NCBI GenBank assembly: GCA_038064375.1
Contig: JBBTTF010000001.1
Location: 124,001-188,000 of the forward strand
DNA from: JBBTTE01 sp038064375
Lineage (GTDB): Bacteria; Patescibacteriota; Saccharimonadia; Saccharimonadales; UBA4665
Direction: 5' to 3'
Length of the DNA: 64,000 bases
The notes under the pieces were generated by a model that had not been told where the DNA came from, searched no databases, and was given only the letters and a program-made list of their open reading frames with translations. A program made the translations under genes and the position numbers. Positions 25,987 to 34,544 of the stretch are shown here, in pieces (the first letter of the stretch is position 1; every line of letters starts with the position of its first letter).

Positions 25987-26793
25987 ATGCACAACCTGAC
26001 CCAGCGTTACCGCTACTCTATCATTTTGCTCAAGCAGCTTGTTAAAACTGATTTCAAGTTACGCTACCAAGGCTCTATTTTGGGCTATGCGTGGTCACTG
26101 CTCCGTCCACTGTTTCTGTTTATTATTCTTTACATTGTTTTTGCTAAATTCTTGAAAGTTGGCGGAAGTATTCCACACTTTCCGGTGTACTTATTGCTTG
26201 GTATTGTGCTCTGGAACTACTTTGCTGAGGTGACTATGGGTGGGGTAAGTGCGATAGTCGGCAGAGGTGATCTACTAAGAAAAATTAACTTCCCTAAGTA
26301 TGTTTTGATCTTGGCTGGATCCTTTTCAGCGTTCATTAACTTGATACTAAACTTTATAGTAATTGCCTTATTTATGGTTTTGACTGATGTCAGCATCTCG
26401 TGGAGCGCAATAATTATGATTCCGATAATTGCTGAGCTATTTATATTTTCTATAGCAATGGCCTTTTTCTTGAGCGCACTGTACGTTAAGTTCCGTGACG
26501 TGTCTTACATCTGGGAGGTTATTATGCAGGGCGCGTTCTACGCGACGCCAATTCTGTATCCCCTGAGTCTAATACCGGTGGCCGCCGCCAAACTTTTGAT
26601 CCTAAATCCTATGGCGCAGATCATACAGGACTCTAGATACGTGCTTGTAACTAAGGATACTGACACGATTCATACGCTTTACGGTGGAAACAACTGGGTC
26701 TGGGCTATACCAATCGGCATTACCTTAGTGACAGCAGTATTGGCGGCATCCTATTTCCGATCACAGTCTAAGCATTTCGCGGAGGAAATTTAG
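25987..26793 (+). CDS. wzm: Polysaccharide ABC exporter permease Wzm
   Basis: A 268-residue ABC-2 permease with six hydrophobic segments. The N-terminal cytoplasmic amphipathic part contains TDFKLRYQGSILGYAWSLLRPL, characteristic of O-antigen/teichoic acid exporters (Wzm, TagG, RfbD). FYATPILYPLSLIP before the last helices is also typical. With Wzt it moves completed undecaprenyl-linked glycan across the membrane. One base separates its stop from the wzt ATG. TAAAAT at 25973-25978 ends 8 bases before the ATG, a near-leaderless promoter. Confidence 0.93.
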   Translation: MHNLTQRYRYSIILLKQLVKTDFKLRYQGSILGYAWSLLRPLFLFIILYIVFAKFLKVGGSIPHFPVYLLLGIVLWNYFAEVTMGGVSAIVGRGDLLRKINFPKYVLILAGSFSAFINLILNFIVIALFMVLTDVSISWSAIIMIPIIAELFIFSIAMAFFLSALYVKFRDVSYIWEVIMQGAFYATPILYPLSLIPVAAAKLLILNPMAQIIQDSRYVLVTKDTDTIHTLYGGNNWVWAIPIGITLVTAVLAASYFRSQSKHFAEEI

Positions 26794-26794
26794 T

Positions 26795-27994
26795 ATGTCT
26801 GACGAAATCGCCATCAAAGTCGACAACGTATCCAAGAACTTTGTTCTACCGCATGAGAAGGTTAGTTCCGTAAAGAGTCTGTTTACTAGCTCTACCAAGA
26901 AACGTGATAAAGGCAAAGAAACCCAGCATGCTCTAAAAGACATTTCATTCGAGATAAAAAAAGGTGAGTTCTTTGGCATCGTGGGGCGTAACGGCAGCGG
27001 TAAGAGCACACTTCTTAAGATACTTGCGGGTATCTATCAGCCTACTGTGGGCAGTGTTTCAACAAAAGGTAAGCTAGTACCTTTTATTGAGCTTGGAGTG
27101 GGTTTTAATCCAGAGCTAACCGGTCGAGAGAACGTTTATCTTAACGGCGCTCTACTCGGTTTCTCTAAAAAAGATCTAGACTCCATGTATGACGCTATAG
27201 TCGAGTTCGCTGAGCTTGAGAGGTTTATGGACCAAAAGCTAAAAAACTATTCATCAGGTATGCAGGTGCGTTTGGCCTTCTCGATGGCAACACGTGCGGA
27301 AGCGGACATTTTGCTAGTCGATGAGGTATTGGCTGTTGGTGATGCTGATTTTCAACGCAAGTGTTACAACTACTTCCGTGAGCTCAAAAAGAATAAGAAA
27401 ACTGTAGTGTTTGTTAGTCACGACATGGATGCCATCAAAGAATATTGCGACAAAGCTATTATGATCGAACAAAGCGTTTTGATATCTAGTGGAGCTCCAT
27501 CTGATGTTGCGGTTGAGTACCAGCGCCTATTTACGGAGTCTGAGACTTCTGGTGGCAAAGATGGCACTGGCAAAAGATGGGGAGACGGGCATATTAAATT
27601 CAAATCAGTGGAACTCCACCCTACTGATCTAAAAACAGAGAAAGAACTAGAGATAACAGCATCGGCCGTTGCCCATGCAGACATAGATAACCCCATATTT
27701 GGTTTTTCAATTTCAAACTCTGCCGGACAAGAAATACTGGGCACCAATACCAAGATAAAACAAGTTCATGTACCGCCAATGAAAAAAGGAGAAACACTCC
27801 AAATACATTGGAGTCTACCTCACATATTCGGAGATGGTAAATATTACGTTAACTTGGCTGTTGTCGAAGGAGACGGAATAACCAATTGCGACAACTGGCG
27901 AGAAGCAACAAGCTTCGATGTGTTTAAAGAAGAGCGCACCCCTTATGTAATTACACCAGATGTCAGTGTACGTATAATGGGCCATAACAGATAG
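26795..27994 (+). CDS. wzt: Polysaccharide ABC exporter ATPase Wzt with C-terminal glycan-binding domain
   Basis: A 399-residue protein. The ATPase part has Walker A GRNGSGKS (64-71), signature YSSGM (152-156), Walker B ILLVDE (172-177) and the switch histidine in FVSHD. Residues about 255-399 form an extra beta-rich domain like the Wzt C-terminal domain, which recognises the modified non-reducing end of the glycan before export in E. coli O8/O9a. A GGAGG site (26780-26784) precedes the start. The extra domain suggests chain-end-dependent export of a rhamnose/mannose-type glycan; that is inference. Methyltransferase genes nearby could supply such end groups. Confidence 0.92.
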   Translation: MSDEIAIKVDNVSKNFVLPHEKVSSVKSLFTSSTKKRDKGKETQHALKDISFEIKKGEFFGIVGRNGSGKSTLLKILAGIYQPTVGSVSTKGKLVPFIELGVGFNPELTGRENVYLNGALLGFSKKDLDSMYDAIVEFAELERFMDQKLKNYSSGMQVRLAFSMATRAEADILLVDEVLAVGDADFQRKCYNYFRELKKNKKTVVFVSHDMDAIKEYCDKAIMIEQSVLISSGAPSDVAVEYQRLFTESETSGGKDGTGKRWGDGHIKFKSVELHPTDLKTEKELEITASAVAHADIDNPIFGFSISNSAGQEILGTNTKIKQVHVPPMKKGETLQIHWSLPHIFGDGKYYVNLAVVEGDGITNCDNWREATSFDVFKEERTPYVITPDVSVRIMGHNR

Positions 27995-28000
27995 CGCTTT

Positions 28001-29179
28001 ATGAAAAATCAGAGTAAGTCAGTTGCATTTGAGAACCTATTCATAGATGCCATGGTGCTGGCGCCTGAGAAAACTAGTGGCGTAGGCCACCTGACTCAAC
28101 ACTTGGTTGACGCTCTGATTGATAACAAGACTCTCGCTGCACACTATCGAGTACGTCTTGTGGTGCCGTTCAACAAGGCAAAAATGGTAAGGCAAAAATT
28201 TGGTGACAAGCAAGTTAACATTAAGAAATTATGGTTACCCGCAAGGGTAATTGAGTTGCTAGCGCGGCTACACCTACTCCCGCCAATAGATATCTTTCTG
28301 GGTAGAGGTGTATATCTATTCCCGAACTACAAGAACTGGCCTCTTGTAAGGTCTAAGTCCTACACTTATTTTCACGACCTCTCATTCATACAGCACCCCG
28401 AATACGTTCAGCCAAAAAATCTAAGGTATCTACAGAGACATGCAGAAAGTTGGATAAAACGCAGCTCCCACGTACTTACAATTTCAAAGTTTTCAAAAGA
28501 GGCGATAGTCAAACATTACAGAATATCACCAGATAAGATTTCGATAGTGTATGCGGGTGTCGACACCAATACCTTTAAACCTAAAACTTACAAAGAGATT
28601 GAACTTGTTTGCAAAAAATACAGTCTGCCCAGAAGTCCATACTTTCTCTTCATTGGCAATATAGAGCCGCGAAAAAACCTAGAACGCCTCGTTGAAGCCT
28701 ATAGTATCTTGCCAACAGACATCAAAAATAAATACGGTCTAGTATTGATAGGCGGCGGCGGGTGGCTTAATGATAAGCTTCTCAACAAGATTGCGAAATT
28801 ACAAGAAAACGGTGACAATATTAAGATGCCGTCGAAATATGTTAGTGACGAAGACCTACCATCTATATATAGCGGCGCTACAGCCTTAATGCACCCAGCA
28901 CTCTACGAAGGTTTTGGCATAACACCTATTGAGGCAATGGCTTGCTATACTCCTGTTGCCTTGTCTAAAATTGAACCTATGATTGAAGTAACGAAAGGCG
29001 CGGCGTTACTTTTTAATCCGTATAGCGTGGATGCGATTAAAAACAGCATGCTTGACGTGGTCACTAATCGAGAGTTAAGAAAAGACTTGAAGCGTCGTGG
29101 AGCAAAACGTTCAAAAGAAATGGAATGGTCTAAAACTACTAGGCCTCTAGTCGATCTATTAATCAAGGACGCCAAATGA
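28001..29179 (+). CDS. Glycosyltransferase family 4
   Basis: A 392-residue GT-B enzyme. The N-terminal half has NLFIDAMVLAPEKTSGVGHLTQHL and a YTYFHDLSFIQHP strand. The C-terminal half has YFLFIGNIEPRKNLERLVEAYSIL and HPALYEGFGITPIEAMACYTPVA, the GT4 donor-site glutamate pattern. It is a likely retaining mannosyl- or rhamnosyltransferase acting on the cytoplasmic side before ABC export. It is six bases downstream of wzt and overlaps the next gene by four bases. The DNA is visibly richer in A/T from here to about 40.6 kb. Confidence 0.88.
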   Translation: MKNQSKSVAFENLFIDAMVLAPEKTSGVGHLTQHLVDALIDNKTLAAHYRVRLVVPFNKAKMVRQKFGDKQVNIKKLWLPARVIELLARLHLLPPIDIFLGRGVYLFPNYKNWPLVRSKSYTYFHDLSFIQHPEYVQPKNLRYLQRHAESWIKRSSHVLTISKFSKEAIVKHYRISPDKISIVYAGVDTNTFKPKTYKEIELVCKKYSLPRSPYFLFIGNIEPRKNLERLVEAYSILPTDIKNKYGLVLIGGGGWLNDKLLNKIAKLQENGDNIKMPSKYVSDEDLPSIYSGATALMHPALYEGFGITPIEAMACYTPVALSKIEPMIEVTKGAALLFNPYSVDAIKNSMLDVVTNRELRKDLKRRGAKRSKEMEWSKTTRPLVDLLIKDAK

Positions 29180-30240
29180 TTAAGCCAAGAGTAAGCTACG
29201 CACAAAATCGTGAAGATATAATTCTTGACGGACTAGTTAAGGGTGCAAAAAAAGGTTTTTACGTAGATGTTGGAGCCAATCACTCGGTACTAGATTCGGT
29301 TACAAAGCTTTTCTACGACAGGGGCTGGAACGGTATTAATATAGAGCCTGCTCATGACTTGTGTGCACTACTTAAGCTCAGTAGGCCTCGCGACATCAAT
29401 CTTGAATATGGTGTTTCTGATAAAACAAGTGAACTTACCTTCAGGGAGTACTTATTGGGTGATGGACTTTCAACCTTCTCAGATGAAGTGCAAAAAATAT
29501 ATGAAAATGACGAGCATTATCGATACTTTGCCAAAGAGTACGTTGACCACAAAGTCCCAGTAACAACACTTGCTAAGCTATTGAAAGAGCATGCAAAAGA
29601 TAAGAAAATTGACTTTATGAAGATAGATGTAGAGGGCTATGAGTATGAAGTTGTAGCCGGCAATGACTGGACTAAGTATCGCCCAGTCATACTTTGCATA
29701 GAGGCCAATCATGTCGTTAGGGATTGGCATCCAATGATTAAGGACGCTGGGTATGAACTTGTTTTCTGGGATGGCCTAAATGAATATTTTGTCGCAAAAG
29801 AGCACAAGCAACTCACCAAGGATTTTTCGTATGCAGATTCTGTATTCCTAGGAGAGCCTTTTGTTAGTTGGGGCGAATACAAAACACGTCAAGACTTTGA
29901 GAGCGAGAAAGCTATTCTTAAGCTTGAGTTGTCGAGAAAAGATAAAGAGATCACCAACTTAAAACAGGGCCTTGTAAGCAGCGTCGCTCACCGGGATACG
30001 TCAAAGATAAAGCGAGGCCTTCTAAAAGTGGACAGGAAACTTAACAGCATGCTTACGACAGAAGTATCTGAGCCTGCCCATGATGTAGGAGTTGATCCAA
30101 CGACATTACCCGAGCTTAGCGCTCAATTACGGGATCAATTGATTCAAACAAAGCCATCAAGAAAAGCAGCAAAAAACCTTGCGCATAAAAGCTATGGTAA
30201 AAGTAAGGACGCACTAAAACATGTAAGGCACAAGAAATGA
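29176..30240 (+). CDS. FkbM-family methyltransferase with C-terminal helical tail
   Basis: A 354-residue protein. Residues 1-220 are an FkbM-type SAM-dependent O-methyltransferase: YAQNREDIILDGL, FYVDVGANHSVLDSVTKLFYDRGW, NIEPAHDLC and the late block FMKIDVEGYEYEVVAG. Residues about 230-354 are charged and helical, with a coiled-coil-like KAILKLELSRKDKEITNLK. Such tails may tether the enzyme to partner glycosyltransferases, as in WbdD-type capping systems. It overlaps its neighbours by four bases on both sides. A role in methylating a sugar, perhaps the chain end read by Wzt, is inference. Confidence 0.85.
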   Translation: MIKPRVSYAQNREDIILDGLVKGAKKGFYVDVGANHSVLDSVTKLFYDRGWNGINIEPAHDLCALLKLSRPRDINLEYGVSDKTSELTFREYLLGDGLSTFSDEVQKIYENDEHYRYFAKEYVDHKVPVTTLAKLLKEHAKDKKIDFMKIDVEGYEYEVVAGNDWTKYRPVILCIEANHVVRDWHPMIKDAGYELVFWDGLNEYFVAKEHKQLTKDFSYADSVFLGEPFVSWGEYKTRQDFESEKAILKLELSRKDKEITNLKQGLVSSVAHRDTSKIKRGLLKVDRKLNSMLTTEVSEPAHDVGVDPTTLPELSAQLRDQLIQTKPSRKAAKNLAHKSYGKSKDALKHVRHKK

Positions 30241-32000
30241 GCATGAATAATTCGAACAAGCCACTCATTATTGATGCACAGCTTCTTCAAACAACAGCGT
30301 GGGACAGGGGAATGGGGCACTACTGCCGCTCCTTAATAGAGGCATTTGGTAAGACCGAAGACAGCAATAATGTAACAATAATTGTTAATAAGCACCTGCA
30401 TCTGGACGAACAAAGAAAGACACAAATTCAAGACCTTTTGCCTAAGGCTACACTGGCTATCTTGGACTTACCTACCTTAAGTGGCAATATTGAAAGAACG
30501 AAACACATTGCCACTCAAAAGCTAGACAAGTTTATAAAAGAAAAATATCGAGAAGAGGAAGTTAATTTCTTAATACTACAGCTCTTTACGTTTGATTATT
30601 GCGCGGCCTTTCCTACATCAGCAAATAAATTTGTATTGTGCTACGATCTTATACCTTTATTGAATTGGCAGAAATTTTCAAACTACTTCGCTCCTCACAT
30701 GTATTTCCCGCATCTAGTAACGCTACTCGAAGCGAACACCGTGTTGGCGATCTCAAACACTACAAAACAACAGCTACAAGACCAGCTATCAATAAATAAA
30801 GACAGAATTGTTGTTATCAACGGTGCCTATATAGAACGACAGCCGATAATAGAGTTTGCTCTTGTTGATAGAGGCACGCCCTTTATATTAATGCCAACTG
30901 CCGATTTACCCCACAAGAATAATGAAGTAGCAGTCAAGGCATTCGAACAATTTAATAGAGAGCTGGGGGGTATCTTCAAGCTTGTAATCACGTCTGAGAT
31001 TTCTGAGGACACACAACAGCTACTAAATTGCTATTCTGACAATCTGATTTTCAGTGGCAATATAAGTGATCAGCAACTCGAGTACCTATATCAAAAAAGT
31101 CACGCAGTACTATTCTTGTCATCTGTTGAGGGTCTTGGGCTTCCGATACTAGAGGCAATAAATAGCAACAAGCCGGTAGTATGCTCGAACATCCCAGTTT
31201 TCGAAGAGATTTCGCAGAGCGCATTTTATTACTGTGACCCCAAACAGTCAGACTCAGTTGCAAGCGCTCTTAGGGCGGCAGTCATACAGTCTGGATGGGA
31301 GAACAAACAGCCCGAATACAATAGAATACGTATAAAATACACTTGGATGAACAGCGCCAAGCAGCTAGTCGGCAGCTTGAAAAATAAACAAGTGGCTGTC
31401 GAGAAAAAAAAGAAGCGCAAAATAAACATTGCATTACCACACCCCTCCAGTACAAGTAGCAGCCTAGGTGCCATTGCCCAATCTTTAGTCCCTGCTTTAA
31501 AAGACGCATTCGAGATAAATTCATTCGTATCAAGCGACAAGTATGTCAATGAAAACGTAATGCCTTTGTTCTTAGATTATATGACTACGGTCGAACCTAT
31601 TGAGAAGATATTGGACACAAAAAACCCATCAGTTTATTTTATCGATCGTTCTTCTGCTAGCAGAGATGTTCTAAGAATGGCAATTTTACGGCCTGGCGTA
31701 TGTTTCATTACTACCAAAGACACCACTCAGCTATTAGAATACCTTGCTCAAACCGGCCAAATTACTAACAAGCTTGCTTCTGCTGGCGGACGAATAGCTA
31801 AGAACAACTTAGCAGGTATTTTGACTCAAACCGGCAACAAGGTTTACTTGCTTGATGCTGAAGGAGCTAACATCAGCAGCGGTCAGGACAATAACACTAA
31901 GTCTTACACACAGACGGATGATAGATGGGGATTGGCACAGACAATAATTCAACAAGTCATGAAAAAGACAGAAGAACAAGGCGGGGGCGCCGATGACTAA
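30237..32000 (+). CDS. Glycosyltransferase family 4 with extra C-terminal domain
   Basis: A 587-residue protein. Residues about 8-385 are a complete GT4 enzyme (IIDAQLLQTTAWDRGMGHY; FILMPTADLPHKNNEVAVKAFEQF; SSVEGLGLPILEAINSNKPVV). Residues about 395-587 begin RKINIALPHPSSTSSSLGAIAQSL and look like the N-terminal Rossmann half of another glycosyltransferase, with no donor half following. A Lys-rich linker (VEKKKKRK) joins them. This may be a shortened descendant of a tandem glycosyltransferase. The ATG at 30237 overlaps the previous stop; ATG 30243 is an alternative. It overlaps the next gene by eight bases. Confidence 0.82.
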   Translation: MSMNNSNKPLIIDAQLLQTTAWDRGMGHYCRSLIEAFGKTEDSNNVTIIVNKHLHLDEQRKTQIQDLLPKATLAILDLPTLSGNIERTKHIATQKLDKFIKEKYREEEVNFLILQLFTFDYCAAFPTSANKFVLCYDLIPLLNWQKFSNYFAPHMYFPHLVTLLEANTVLAISNTTKQQLQDQLSINKDRIVVINGAYIERQPIIEFALVDRGTPFILMPTADLPHKNNEVAVKAFEQFNRELGGIFKLVITSEISEDTQQLLNCYSDNLIFSGNISDQQLEYLYQKSHAVLFLSSVEGLGLPILEAINSNKPVVCSNIPVFEEISQSAFYYCDPKQSDSVASALRAAVIQSGWENKQPEYNRIRIKYTWMNSAKQLVGSLKNKQVAVEKKKKRKINIALPHPSSTSSSLGAIAQSLVPALKDAFEINSFVSSDKYVNENVMPLFLDYMTTVEPIEKILDTKNPSVYFIDRSSASRDVLRMAILRPGVCFITTKDTTQLLEYLAQTGQITNKLASAGGRIAKNNLAGILTQTGNKVYLLDAEGANISSGQDNNTKSYTQTDDRWGLAQTIIQQVMKKTEEQGGGADD

Positions 32001-33207
32001 CAAACGCGTTCTCGTGGTCTCAACTTATCCTATCAAAGACCCTAAGCATGGCGGGCAAAAGCGCCTGAATGCTATTTTTCAGCAGTACAAAGAAAACTTT
32101 AAGTCTGCAAAATTTGCAGCTGTCTTTTACAAGGGCTTTTACTCAACATACGGCCCAAATGACATACACATTAGTTTGCAGACAGAATCGAAAATCCAGA
32201 GATCGCCATACACAAGCGATATAATCTGCGGAGAAGCAATCTATAATGACGCCAGAGTCCGTAAAAAATTCACAAAACTACTCCTTGCATACAAGCCAGA
32301 CATAATTCATATCGAACAGCCATATCCATATGCGGGACTCAAGCCGCTACTACAAGACTTAGGCATGCGCCCCAAAATTATTTTTGGTTCTCAGAATATT
32401 GAGGCACCCATGAAGCGAGAAATACTTGAAGGAGTAGGCGTCGACAAAAAGGATATTCGGGAAGCAGAACGCACGATATTTAATCTCGAGTCCGAGTTGT
32501 CGCGGAAGAGTGACCTAGTCATAGCCTGTACAGATGGTGACATGACAGCTCACAAAAAGATGGGCGCTAAGAGGGTGGTTTTGGCACAGAATGGTATAGC
32601 GCCTATTCAGTATTCAGCACAATCTTTAAGATACTGGCAAAGACGGTTTAAAAAGAAACACATTGCAAGGAATGTGTTATTTGTGGGCAGTGCCCATCCT
32701 CCTAATTGGACTGGATTTTTCGACATGATAGGTAAAGGTCTGGGGTTTGTGCCCCATGATACGAGAATAGTAATTGCTGGTAGTATCTGTGACTACTTCG
32801 ACCAAAATATTAAAGAGAATTCGCTCAACATAGAAGATGCAACCTTTTGGTTGAGGGCCTTTTCAGCTGGTCGGTTGAGCGAAGATAGGCTTGGTGCATT
32901 GATAGAACTAGCAGACGTTATAGTGTTGCCGATAACTGAGGGCGGAGGCTCCAACCTTAAGACAGCAGAGGCAATAATTGCAAATAAAAAAGTCGTCGCA
33001 ACAACCCATGCGCTGCGATCATATGAGTGGTTTGAAGACTTTCCGAATGTTTGGGTTGCAAGTACGCAAGCCGAATTCCAAAAGGGTATTATTCAGGCTC
33101 TCAACACCCCTTACGTAAAACGTTCAAGTGAACAAAACCGACTTGCTGAGCGAGTTGAGTGGCGACATCGATTATCTGATATGGTAGAGGACGTAAGCAG
33201 CATATGA
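31993..33207 (+). CDS. Glycosyltransferase family 4 (GT-B)
   Basis: A 404-residue GT-B enzyme. The N-terminal part RVLVVSTYPIKDPKHGGQKRL and DIIHIEQPYPYAGL is followed by NVLFVGSAHPPNWTGFF, LIELADVIVLPITEGGGSNLKTAEAI and a Lys-rich end. The TEGGGSNLKTAEAI block replaces the usual EGFGLPxxEA, a variant seen in a GT4 subgroup. The donor and acceptor are unknown. It overlaps both neighbours (eight and four bases), so it belongs to the wzt-GT operon that ends at 34544. Confidence 0.82.
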   Translation: MTNKRVLVVSTYPIKDPKHGGQKRLNAIFQQYKENFKSAKFAAVFYKGFYSTYGPNDIHISLQTESKIQRSPYTSDIICGEAIYNDARVRKKFTKLLLAYKPDIIHIEQPYPYAGLKPLLQDLGMRPKIIFGSQNIEAPMKREILEGVGVDKKDIREAERTIFNLESELSRKSDLVIACTDGDMTAHKKMGAKRVVLAQNGIAPIQYSAQSLRYWQRRFKKKHIARNVLFVGSAHPPNWTGFFDMIGKGLGFVPHDTRIVIAGSICDYFDQNIKENSLNIEDATFWLRAFSAGRLSEDRLGALIELADVIVLPITEGGGSNLKTAEAIIANKKVVATTHALRSYEWFEDFPNVWVASTQAEFQKGIIQALNTPYVKRSSEQNRLAERVEWRHRLSDMVEDVSSI

Positions 33208-34544
33208 AAAGAATATTAATAGACCTTACTGACCTAGAGCTTTGGAGCGGGCATCATGGAGGCACCCAGAGGGTTGTCTACGGGATTGCTAGTAACTATT
33301 ATCTGCACCAAGAATCCCTAGACGATAAAGTTGTGTTCATTGCTTTCTCAGCACGTCATAAAAGATTTTATGAGACTAGCTTTAAGCCAATATATGAGCG
33401 AGTAGAGTCACTTAAGGCGGCCACTCCCACGAGTGTCTCGGCGACGCCTTCACTAAAAGGTAGGCTTAAGCATGGCATAAGGCCTTTTGTTCCAAAGATT
33501 GTTCGCCGAAACGATGCGGCAAAAAAAATGGTTAGGGGATCTATGAAGGTTGTGCGGCATACCGTGGTTGCTGTTAGGGCAGGCTCATCCTCGCGCAGAC
33601 TAAAAATTGGCAACTCTTCAAACGGCCAAGTGGTGTTTAGTAGAAACGACACTGTATTAATGTTGGGCAAGCCATGGGACGATCTAAATATTCAAAAGAA
33701 ACTTACCGAAGAAAAGTCTAAAACTAACTTCAAGTTAGTTCAAGTAGTCTATGATTTGATAATTCCCCTCTACCCAAACTTGCACCACCCAGATATCTTT
33801 GCTGCTTACACGCAACACATGTTTGAGGCAGTGGCCACGTCGGATCTATTATTGCCAATATCGAATTCTTCAGCGAATGACTTGAGGAAGTTTTGTAAAC
33901 GCCTGAGCTTACCAATACCTGAGATTAAAGTCATAAGGCTAGGGGATGAAATTATAGATATTGTTAGTAAAAAGAAACCGGACCAACGCATAAAAGAGGA
34001 CTTCATCGCATGTGTAGGCACTGTAGAGATACGTAAGAACCACACCCTACTTTTCTATGCTTACAAGCTTGGCCTTGAGCGTGGTTTAGAACTGCCTCAG
34101 CTGGTTATAGTTGGAGGGAAGGGATGGTTAACCGGAGACCTCCAATATATCTTAAAGAATGACCCAGCGCTTAAAGACAAGATAATCATTCTAAATAATA
34201 TAAACGACTCTGGGCTGAGCTGGATATACGAAAATTGTCGATTCACAGTGTATCCAAGTATGTACGAAGGCTGGGGTTTGCCCGTTGCTGAATCGCTAGC
34301 TCACGGCAAAATGTGCGTGGCTTCTAAATCTTCTTCAATACCAGAGATAGCAGGAGAGCTGATTGATTACTTTTCACCATATAACTCTGAAGAGTGCCTT
34401 AACGTTATCAGCAGGCACCTAGATGCAAGCTTAGTTCAGTCCAAAGAACAGGCAATAAAGGCTAAGTACGGCATTACAACGTGGAACGATACATTTAATT
34501 TTGTCAATAAGTCGATCTCTAGCCTGCAGACCAAACTAGATTAA
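33204..34544 (+). CDS. Glycosyltransferase family 4
   Basis: A 446-residue GT4 enzyme. It starts RILIDLTDLELWSGHHGGTQRVVYGI, with an unusual basic insert around residues 75-135 (RLKHGIRPFVPKIVRRNDAAKKMVRGS) that may bind membrane lipids. Then come FKLVQVVYDLIIPLYP, FIACVGTVEIRKNHTLLFYAYKL and YPSMYEGWGLPVAESLAHGKMCVAS, the donor-binding EGWGLPxxES site. It is the last gene of the rightward export/GT operon. Its TAA stop shares TTAA with the stop of the convergent membrane-protein gene. Confidence 0.87.
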   Translation: MKRILIDLTDLELWSGHHGGTQRVVYGIASNYYLHQESLDDKVVFIAFSARHKRFYETSFKPIYERVESLKAATPTSVSATPSLKGRLKHGIRPFVPKIVRRNDAAKKMVRGSMKVVRHTVVAVRAGSSSRRLKIGNSSNGQVVFSRNDTVLMLGKPWDDLNIQKKLTEEKSKTNFKLVQVVYDLIIPLYPNLHHPDIFAAYTQHMFEAVATSDLLLPISNSSANDLRKFCKRLSLPIPEIKVIRLGDEIIDIVSKKKPDQRIKEDFIACVGTVEIRKNHTLLFYAYKLGLERGLELPQLVIVGGKGWLTGDLQYILKNDPALKDKIIILNNINDSGLSWIYENCRFTVYPSMYEGWGLPVAESLAHGKMCVASKSSSIPEIAGELIDYFSPYNSEECLNVISRHLDASLVQSKEQAIKAKYGITTWNDTFNFVNKSISSLQTKLD

